This document shows, one piece after another, positions 6,945-10,381 of a stretch of DNA of 10,381 bases. The stretch spans positions 1-10,381 of the forward strand of contig CAZJBA010000108.1 in the NCBI GenBank assembly GCA_964544065.1, given 5' to 3'. The first letter of the stretch is position 1. Every line of letters begins with the position of its first letter. This DNA comes from JAYELX01 sp964544065 (GTDB taxonomy: Bacteria; Chloroflexota; Anaerolineae; Anaerolineales; UBA11858). The notes under the pieces are model-generated. The model had not been told where the DNA came from and did no database searches. It saw only the letters and a list, made by a program, of their open reading frames with translations. The translations under genes and the position numbers were made by a program.

Positions 6945-7015
6945 CCTGGCACCCCAACCTTTCCACGAGATGAGGCGCCAGGGTCCTACTATCCACTTGG
7001 TGAGTGGCTTCGGAC
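6945..7015 (+). ncRNA. Structured leader or small RNA of unknown class
   Basis: It begins at the predicted transcription start. Stem 1 is CCTGGC (6945-6950) with GCCAGG (6977-6982). Immediately next to it, stem 2 is GTCC (6983-6986) with GGAC (7012-7015), enclosing CCACT (6993-6997) with AGTGG (7003-7007). The adjoining stems could stack. It matches no riboswitch or housekeeping RNA I recognise. It may be a 5' leader for the small ORFs or an independent RNA. No covariation evidence is available. Confidence 0.3.
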
Positions 7016-7097
7016 AGCTATATTATACCAGGAAGAATCAAGGAAACATTTCTCGAGTTTGATAGCTTCTTGCAAGTATCTTGAGGTTTCTATTGGT

Positions 7098-7103
7098 TAT
7101 AAT
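7098..7103 (+). promoter_or_regulatory. Second possible -10 box upstream of the small ORFs
   Basis: TATAAT lies 49 bases before the ATG at 7153. No well-spaced -35 is seen: TTGAGG at 7081 is only 11 bases away and TTGCAA at 7070 is 22 bases away. It shares GGTTATAAT with the upstream promoter. Confidence 0.3.
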
Positions 7104-7152
7104 TGCTCGCTACCGAGGCCATTCTCCGTCATTTCTTGAAAAGGAGAATGCA

Positions 7153-7377
7153 ATGACGAAAGTTATTATTGTTCAAGGAGGCAGCCTTGAAAGTTATTAC
7201 GAGCAGACTATGAACTATCTTCAAAATAAATATCACGATTATCGATCTAATTTACTCGATTTACATGTTTGTCCGGAGGAACGTAGTCGCCAAAGTTACT
7301 ATGAAGCCCTAGCAAGCGAAACAGCCGCTGGTGTTAGCTCTGATGGCAACATCCCGCTCGGAAAGATGGTGGTGTGA
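7153..7377 (+). CDS. Hypothetical protein, 74 aa
   Basis: The ATG at 7153 is preceded by AAGGAG (7141-7146) at a 6-base spacing, a strong ribosome binding site, so this start is preferred over in-frame upstream starts. The protein begins MTKVIIVQGGSLESYYEQTM, with a short beta-like hydrophobic run and then a polar, Tyr-rich, probably helical middle (residues about 12-55). It has no signal peptide, membrane segment or motif that I recognise. It overlaps the next ORF as TGATG, suggesting coupled translation. A promoter with a LexA-like box lies about 200 bases upstream, so DNA-damage induction is possible. The function is unknown, and it could be one half of a frameshifted longer gene. Confidence 0.55.
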   Translation: MTKVIIVQGGSLESYYEQTMNYLQNKYHDYRSNLLDLHVCPEERSRQSYYEALASETAAGVSSDGNIPLGKMVV

Positions 7378-7589
7378 TGGGTGCCCTATTGACATTAGCG
7401 AAAATAGCGATCAATATTTCACACGCTGGCAGAGAAGTGTCGATGCCAGAAGTCAATCAAAGCAACGCCTATGCGATGGCAACTGAAGATGTTATCGAGG
7501 GGGATTTTCGAGTAGTACCCCCCGAACCTGAGTGTCTCCCCCCACCGCGAGATGAACCATTGCCAAAAGCAACCTGGATTCCGGAGTAA
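7377..7589 (+). CDS. Hypothetical protein, 70 aa, Pro/Glu-rich tail
   Basis: It starts at ATG 7377-7379, sharing the A of the previous stop (TGATG); a GTG at 7374 is an alternative start. Residues 1-20 (MGALLTLAKIAINISHAGRE) are moderately hydrophobic and could form an amphipathic helix or weak anchor. The remainder is acidic and proline-rich (VVPPEPECLPPPRDEPLP), probably disordered. No separate Shine-Dalgarno is evident, which fits translational coupling. No family is recognised. It lies in another frame from the 74-aa ORF, so one indel would join them into a protein of roughly 144 aa, and the split could be real, programmed or degenerative. Confidence 0.45.
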   Translation: MGALLTLAKIAINISHAGREVSMPEVNQSNAYAMATEDVIEGDFRVVPPEPECLPPPRDEPLPKATWIPE

Positions 7590-7591
7590 CG

Positions 7592-7643
7592 TTTTTTCGC
7601 GTCATCGACTCGGCCCAACGTGTAATGGGCTTATGACAAAAAA
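7592..7643. repeat. Large imperfect palindrome just after the small ORFs
   Basis: Nested arms are TTTTTT (7592-7597) with AAAAAA (7638-7643), GTCAT (7601-7605) with ATGAC (7633-7637), and GCCCA (7613-7617) with TGGGC (7626-7630). The T-run is before the stem and the A-run after it on the plus strand, so it is not a normal plus-strand intrinsic terminator. Confidence 0.5.
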
Positions 7644-7684
7644 GATGTTTCAATCAAACTAATTTGACAGTGTCACATACAACG

Positions 7685-7698
7685 TTTGTTATAACAAA
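7685..7698. repeat. Perfect 14-bp palindrome TTTGTTATAACAAA
   Basis: The sequence is its own reverse complement over 14 bases, just inside the outer inverted repeat. It resembles an operator-type dyad, but no promoter is positioned for it to control. Confidence 0.5.
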
Positions 7699-7722
7699 GT
7701 GAAGGTAGTTCGCCGGTTCGCT

Positions 7723-7771
7723 CGCTTCGCTCGCTCTGCGTACCTTCGGTATGCGCACCTTCGGTGTTGCG
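7723..7771. repeat. 49-nt GC-rich dispersed repeat, copy 2
   Basis: This is the exact reverse complement of 184-232. It contains TACCTTCGGTA and CACCTTCGGTG, followed by TGCTTCGCA, three mini-hairpins with TTC loops in a row. The array continues to about 7815 with looser similarity to the left copy. Confidence 0.85.
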
Positions 7772-7903
7772 TGCTTCGCATGCGTCCCCGCCACGCCGAA
7801 GGCGCGCACAGCGGGAGGGAAGTAGGCGCTTTTTGCCATATCGCTTGTACTGAACCTGTCGAAGTGAAACCTAGAACGGGGCTGATTAGAGCCGCTCCGC
7901 CTA

Positions 7904-7911
7904 GATTTCGA
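7904..7911. repeat. Target-site duplication of the IS66-like MITE, left
   Basis: GATTTCGA is identical to 8045-8052. Confidence 0.85.
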
Positions 7912-8044
7912 GTAAGCGTTCATGGGGGTGTCATTCTGAGCCGCTGACGCTTTTCCAGCGGCGAAGAATCTCCCCAAATGTTGCCTGGGAGACCCTTCGG
8001 TCGCAATCGCAGGCTCCCTCAGGGTGACATGCCTGAACGCTTAC
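7912..8044. mobile_element. IS66-like MITE (133 bp), TIR GTAAGCGTTCA, 8-bp target duplication
   Basis: The ends are GTAAGCGTTCA (7912-7922) and its exact inverse (8034-8044). The inverted similarity continues inward through TGTCATTCTGAG on the left and the inverse of TGTCACCCTGAG on the right. An exact 8-bp direct repeat GATTTCGA flanks it (7904-7911 and 8045-8052). The IS66 family has ends starting GTAAGCG and makes 8-bp duplications, so the parent is probably an IS66-type element. No transposase is present. The interior holds further hairpins such as GCCGCTG/CAGCGGC. Confidence 0.85.
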
Positions 8045-8052
8045 GATTTCGA
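8045..8052. repeat. Target-site duplication of the IS66-like MITE, right
   Basis: GATTTCGA is identical to 7904-7911 and directly abuts the terminal repeat. Confidence 0.85.
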
Positions 8053-8161
8053 TATGCTTCGCTACCCTTCGATAAACTCAAGGCGCCGCTCAATCGGCGG
8101 CTCCGCTGTGATCTATACGAAAATGTGACATTGTCGCACTAAACAATTTTGTAAGTAATAG

Positions 8162-8198
8162 ATAGGCCGCCGATGCGGATTCTCAGGCGGCCTATTTT
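8162..8198 (+). terminator. Strong intrinsic terminator with no adjacent upstream gene
   Basis: A perfect 10-bp stem ATAGGCCGCC (8162-8171) with GGCGGCCTAT (8186-8195) and a 14-base loop runs into TTT. The nearest upstream plus-strand coding end is at 7589, nearly 600 bases away. It may end a long read-through transcript or an unannotated RNA, or insulate the next gene. Confidence 0.75.
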
Positions 8199-8224
8199 GA
8201 CTCATCAAACTTTTGTGGTAAGAT
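8197..8224 (+). promoter_or_regulatory. Promoter of the 129-aa gene, TTGACT-N16-TAAGAT with extended -10
   Basis: TTGACT (8197-8202) and TAAGAT (8219-8224) are 16 bases apart, with TGG directly before the -10 as in extended -10 promoters. The -35 overlaps the tail of the preceding terminator, so the two units are tightly abutted. The ATG follows about 35 bases after the -10. Confidence 0.5.
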
Positions 8225-8259
8225 TCCAGTGTTCAACAAAAAATTAGACATGAGGTTCT

Positions 8260-8649
8260 ATGGAAGAAAAAATTACTGTTATTGAAGGTCCTACCCCTGT
8301 TTTTACTATTATCCCAGGCTTATGGGCGCATGGATTGGTGGAGGGGGATCGCCATGCAGAAGTCGTTGCAACTCGTTTGCGCACCTTTGACGGATACGCG
8401 CTGGTGGAACGCTGCCAGCGTGCCTGGCGCAACCGAAAAACGATCCAGCTTGAATTTCGAACACCGGATGGATTGATTGATGAAGTACCCATCCTGGCCG
8501 CCCGCGCCTTGGAAACCGAGGAAGGCGAAATTTTACTCTTGTGGGTGCGTTTTTCGGATGATATGGTTGGGTTGGAGATGGGCTACGCCGATGATGACGA
8601 TAGTTTCCCCGATGACTTGGGTGATTGGACCCTGGACGATCTTTTCTGA
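8260..8649 (+). CDS. Conserved-looking hypothetical protein, 129 aa, acidic C-terminus
   Basis: The ATG at 8260 is preceded by GAGGT (8252-8256), a good but close ribosome binding site. The body (residues 1-105) has the alternating charged/hydrophobic pattern of a small soluble mixed alpha/beta protein, with strands such as KITVIEG, TIQLEFRT and EILLLWVRF. The C-terminal part is strongly acidic (YADDDDSFPDDLGDWTLDDLF), possibly a protein-binding or nucleic-acid-mimicking tail. It has no signal peptide, membrane segment or catalytic motif that I recognise. It is a single-gene unit with its own promoter and terminator. The codon pattern and clean regulatory signals make it a real gene; its function is unknown. 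Confidence 0.8.
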   Translation: MEEKITVIEGPTPVFTIIPGLWAHGLVEGDRHAEVVATRLRTFDGYALVERCQRAWRNRKTIQLEFRTPDGLIDEVPILAARALETEEGEILLLWVRFSDDMVGLEMGYADDDDSFPDDLGDWTLDDLF

Positions 8650-8674
8650 TCGTCATTTGGAAGCATGAATCAAG

Positions 8675-8707
8675 AGACCCGATCTTTCGATCGGGTCTTT
8701 GTATTTT
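8675..8707 (+). terminator. Intrinsic terminator after the 129-aa gene
   Basis: A perfect 10-bp stem AGACCCGATC (8675-8684) with GATCGGGTCT (8689-8698) and a TTTC loop is followed by a T-rich tail (TTGTATTTT). It starts 25 bases after the stop codon. Confidence 0.85.
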
Positions 8708-8712
8708 GGGCT

Positions 8713-8720
8713 CGGTTGTC
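8713..8720. repeat. Target-site duplication of MITE copy 2, left
   Basis: CGGTTGTC is identical to 8881-8888. Confidence 0.85.
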
Positions 8721-8880
8721 GTATCTTCTCAATATAGTGCGGAGAAGTTGAACTTTTCCGCCAAAACGGCGCATTAGATGCATTCATAACTGGGGTCAAT
8801 CCACATGGAACGGCGGAGACTTTGAAAAAGTTCAACTTCTTGCCCCACATCTCGGCGACCCCAAGGTATTGAGAAGATAC
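8721..8880. mobile_element. MITE, copy 2 (160 bp), same family as copy 1
   Basis: The ends are GTATCTTCTCAAT (8721-8733) and its exact inverse (8868-8880). A second inner inverted repeat, GAAGTTGAACTTTT (from 8744) with its inverse (8826-8839), makes a long interrupted hairpin. The exact 8-bp direct repeat CGGTTGTC flanks it (8713-8720 and 8881-8888). Read in reverse, it shares with copy 1 the order GTATCTTCTCAA, GGGG, GCCGAGAT. It sits between the terminator of the 129-aa gene and the 3' end of the rhomboid gene, a harmless landing site. No transposase is present. Confidence 0.87.
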
Positions 8881-8888
8881 CGGTTGTC
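8881..8888. repeat. Target-site duplication of MITE copy 2, right
   Basis: CGGTTGTC is identical to 8713-8720. It lies 12 bases beyond the stop codon of the rhomboid gene. Confidence 0.85.
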
Positions 8889-8900
8889 AATGTGGCGCGA

Positions 8901-9707
8901 TCAATTCATCAAGAAGATGGCCCCAAGAGCAAGCATCAGGAAGAAGCCGGCCGTGATGGCAATTGCTTGCAACACCCGGCTGGATGTACGTTGGTCGACG
9001 ATGCTGGTTCCGGAGATCGTTGCCCGAGGTGCCAATAAAGGGCCTCCCAGCCAGGCGAAGACCACGCCGCCAAACAGGCCGCCGATGTGGCCCCAATTGT
9101 CGATGCCAGGAGAGAGCCCGATCAGCAAGTTGATGGCCGCGACCCGGATGATGCGACTCAGGGCCTGGCGGGTGAAATCTTCCCCGAACAGGGATCTGTT
9201 CTGATAGATGAAGATGCCGTGCGCCCCGATCAAACCGAAGATGGCCGTCGATGAGCCCAACGAGGCCGCGGGGGTGAACATCATCGAAAAGACGTTGCCA
9301 GCGAATCCGCTGAGCAGGTACAAGCTTAAAAGGCGGCTGTGACCAAAATTTCTTTCCATGGCAGGGCCAAACAGATAGAGGGCGTACATGTTGAAGCCGA
9401 TGTGCAAAATCGAGCCGTGTAACAAAACCGGCGTGATCAATCGCCAGAATTCTCCCATGGCGATGCGGTGGTTTTCTTTCACCCCCAGGGAAGCAGGCAG
9501 GTCAAACCCCAGCAAGGCTTCGGACCCCATTTGGAGCAAGTAGATCAAAATGGTCAGCCCCAAGAGAGTATAGGCCACATAGGGGGTAAAGGCCGCTTTT
9601 GCCTGGGGCCGGGAATCCGTTCCGGGGTCAGGTGCCCACGAGACATCCTGGTCTGATTCTCCGTTTTCCACGCTGTGCGAAATGTCCTGGTTGGAATCTT
9701 GGTTCAC
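8901..9707 (-). CDS. Rhomboid-family intramembrane serine protease
   Basis: A 268-aa integral membrane protease that cleaves substrate transmembrane helices within the bilayer. The first 40 residues are hydrophilic and acidic, a cytoplasmic tail. Six or seven membrane segments follow, starting near residue 43 (YVAYTLLGLTILIYLLQM). Catalytic Ser153 lies in GSSTAIFG (the GxSx motif) and His207 in NWGHIGG. The LLHGSILHIGFNMYALYLFG segment (residues 95-114), with His97, His102 and Asn106, is the family's conserved oxyanion/helix-2 region. The start is GTG, overlapping the guanylate kinase stop as GTGA, with AAAGG just upstream, so the two genes are coupled. Its substrates are unknown. Confidence 0.93.
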   Translation of the reverse strand: MNQDSNQDISHSVENGESDQDVSWAPDPGTDSRPQAKAAFTPYVAYTLLGLTILIYLLQMGSEALLGFDLPASLGVKENHRIAMGEFWRLITPVLLHGSILHIGFNMYALYLFGPAMERNFGHSRLLSLYLLSGFAGNVFSMMFTPAASLGSSTAIFGLIGAHGIFIYQNRSLFGEDFTRQALSRIIRVAAINLLIGLSPGIDNWGHIGGLFGGVVFAWLGGPLLAPRATISGTSIVDQRTSSRVLQAIAITAGFFLMLALGAIFLMN

Positions 9708-10351
9708 AGGGAGACCTTTCGATGGGGCAGGCGGTGGTGTTCTGCTCGGATGATCGCCGCGATCGTTTCGACCGTCTGACCAAGTTTTCCATCAAGGTTG
9801 GGTACCACGTAATCAAACAGGTCTACCTGTTCCATTTCGTCCCGGACTTTTTCGATCCGGTGTTTCAAGTCTTCGGGGCTTTCGGTGCCGCGCCCCTCCA
9901 GCCGGTCGATCAATTCGGCTTCGTCGCCGGTGGTCAGGAAGATCAGCAGGGCTTGGGGATATTTCTCCCGGATGGTGGCAGCCCCCTGGACATCGATGCG
10001 CATGACCACATCTCGATTGCTGGCCATGGCCTGGCGCACCTGCCACTTAGGGATGCCTTTGTAGTCGCCATAGACGACGGCGTATTCGATTAATTCATCT
10101 TCGGCGATCATCCGCTCGAACTCTTCCGTGGAGACGAAGAAATAGTCGACGCCATCGGTTTCACCTTTGCGAGGCGGACGGTCGGTGGCCGTGATCACAA
10201 AATGAAACGGCAGGCCAGAGGCTTCCATCTGCTCGACGACCGAATCTTTGCCCACGCCCGAAGGCCCGGAGATGACGATCAGCAAAGGCTGGCGTTTAAC
10301 TGGTTGAAAATCTCGATTTTTTGGTATCATATTAACTCTCACTACGGGCAT
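9704..10351 (-). CDS. gmk: Guanylate kinase (GMP kinase)
   Basis: It phosphorylates GMP to GDP with ATP in the cytoplasm, in guanine nucleotide synthesis. Counted from the longest start (215 aa), the P-loop is GPSGVGKDS at residues 29-37. The GMP-binding stretch is TDRPPRKGETDGVDYFFVS. VVYGDYKGIPKWQV takes the place of the usual YGNYYGTP region, and RIDVQGA is the conserved strand after it. The lid and C-terminal part are ESPEDLKHRI and DYVVPNLDG. Family members are about 205 aa. The ATG at 10330 (208 aa) may be the true start, because a TATAAT overlaps the upstream ATG at 10351. It overlaps the rhomboid gene by 4 bases. Confidence 0.95.
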   Translation of the reverse strand: MPVVRVNMIPKNRDFQPVKRQPLLIVISGPSGVGKDSVVEQMEASGLPFHFVITATDRPPRKGETDGVDYFFVSTEEFERMIAEDELIEYAVVYGDYKGIPKWQVRQAMASNRDVVMRIDVQGAATIREKYPQALLIFLTTGDEAELIDRLEGRGTESPEDLKHRIEKVRDEMEQVDLFDYVVPNLDGKLGQTVETIAAIIRAEHHRLPHRKVSL

Positions 10352-10381
10352 TATAATATGAACATAAAAAAGTTAGGAGGT
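10352..10381 (+). promoter_or_regulatory. -10 box and Shine-Dalgarno for a plus-strand gene just beyond the right edge
   Basis: TATAAT (10352-10357) is followed by a consensus AGGAGGT (10375-10381) at the very end of the window, implying a plus-strand start codon within about 10 bases outside it. A matching -35 is not clear. The A/T-rich box also reads TATAAT on the minus strand (10355 to 10350), so it may serve both directions, with gmk transcribed divergently. Confidence 0.45.

Larger units (their letters stand above)
6712..7152. other. Intergenic control region between the sulfatase-like operon and the small-ORF pair
   Basis: No gene is supported here. Contents are the possible remnant at 6721-6741, a 12-bp inverted repeat TCTCGTGGAAAG (6757-6768) with its inverse (6959-6970), and an 8-bp inverted repeat TTCAGTGG (6831-6838) with CCACTGAA (6868-6875). 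It also holds a plus-strand promoter with a LexA-like box (6911-6939), a structured leader (6945-7015) and a second -10-like TATAAT (7098-7103). It separates divergent transcription units. Confidence 0.6.
7666..8135. repeat. Outer inverted repeat, possible degenerate non-autonomous element
   Basis: GACAGTGTCACAT (7666-7678) and ATGTGACATTGTC (8123-8135) are inverse with one mismatch. They enclose 444 bases that contain the IS66-like MITE and the 49-nt repeat. No clear target duplication flanks the arms, so an old mobile element is possible but unproved. Confidence 0.4.
7590..8259. other. Non-coding repeat nest
   Basis: This 670-base gap has no supportable gene. From left to right it holds the palindrome at 7592-7643, the left arm of an outer inverted repeat (7666-7678), a 14-bp perfect palindrome (7685-7698) and a 49-nt dispersed repeat (7723-7771). 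It then holds mini-hairpin GC-rich DNA, the motif TGAACCTGTCGAAG (7851-7864), an IS66-like MITE (7912-8044), a related inverted motif CTTCGATAAACTCA (8067-8080), the outer right arm (8123-8135), a terminator (8162-8198) and the promoter of the next gene (8197-8224). Open frames across it are repeat-driven. Confidence 0.6.

Noticed and set aside
6945..7015. tRNA, SRP RNA, 6S RNA or a known riboswitch
   Set aside because: The stems and loops do not match any of these architectures I know; kept only as an unclassified structured leader.
7081..7152. Extending the 74-aa ORF upstream to a TTG start
   Set aside because: The extension runs over a TATAAT and the ribosome binding site. AAGGAG positioned 6 bases before ATG 7153 decides the start.
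7654..7977. Open frames on both strands across the repeat nest (also 7699-7947)
   Set aside because: They cross a terminal inverted repeat, the 49-nt dispersed repeat and part of a MITE, have no ribosome binding site and have low-complexity Arg/Ala/Ser-rich translations.
8653..8850. Minus-strand 65-codon frame across MITE copy 2
   Set aside because: It covers the terminator and most of the MITE, has no start signal and is explained by the element.
8887..9204. Alternative frames within the rhomboid gene
   Set aside because: The GTG-started 268-aa frame contains the complete catalytic dyad and membrane segments; the others are shadows.

Overview
The window looks like a chromosomal segment from a bacterium of moderate GC content. 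Candidatus-type Chloroflexota (Anaerolineae or Caldilineae) is my best guess, based on the style of the guanylate kinase/rhomboid pair, the lineage-type small protein and the dense dispersed GC-rich repeats. That placement is an inference and is not proved by any marker here. Most of the coding DNA is on the minus strand.

Layout. (1) Positions 1-11 hold the first codons of a minus-strand gene running off the left edge, with a clear ribosome binding site. (2) Positions 12-560 are non-coding: a 213-bp miniature inverted-repeat element (MITE) with a perfect 8-bp target duplication, then an unexplained stretch rich in inverted repeats. (3) Positions 561-6711 are a minus-strand run of four tandem paralogous genes of about 507-510 codons. 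Each has a twin-arginine motif and an alkaline-phosphatase-superfamily 'sulfatase' fold. In all four, threonine replaces the Cys/Ser that sulfatases convert to formylglycine, so they are better described as Thr-nucleophile sulfatase-like hydrolases or transferases. Intergenic spacing is 11, -4 and 33 bases, so they are probably one operon. A short stretch resembling the 3' end of a further copy lies in front of the first gene. (4) Positions 6712-7152 are intergenic, with a convincing plus-strand promoter whose spacer contains a near-perfect Gram-positive-type LexA (SOS) box, followed by a leader able to form two hairpins. (5) Positions 7153-7589 hold two overlapping small ORFs (74 and 70 codons) of unknown function. 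(6) Positions 7590-8259 are a repeat nest: a large imperfect palindrome, an outer inverted repeat, a 49-nt sequence identical to one inside the left MITE, an IS66-like MITE with its own perfect 8-bp target duplication, and a strong terminator. (7) Positions 8260-8649 encode a 129-aa acidic-tailed protein with its own promoter and terminator. (8) Positions 8721-8880 are a second copy of the left MITE family, again with a perfect 8-bp target duplication. (9) Positions 8901-10351 hold a minus-strand gmk and rhomboid-protease pair overlapping by GTGA. (10) The right edge carries a plus-strand Shine-Dalgarno for a gene starting just outside the window.

How the parts work together. The four sulfatase-like enzymes are probably co-expressed and exported by Tat, and act on phosphate or sulfate esters, or on a lipid or polymer head group, outside the cytoplasm. 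No sulfatase-maturation enzyme is visible, which fits a Thr nucleophile. The most suggestive regulatory unit is the putative LexA-controlled promoter, structured leader and tiny protein genes at 6911-7589. The most solid new structural observation is three MITE insertions in 10 kb, each flanked by an exact 8-bp duplication.
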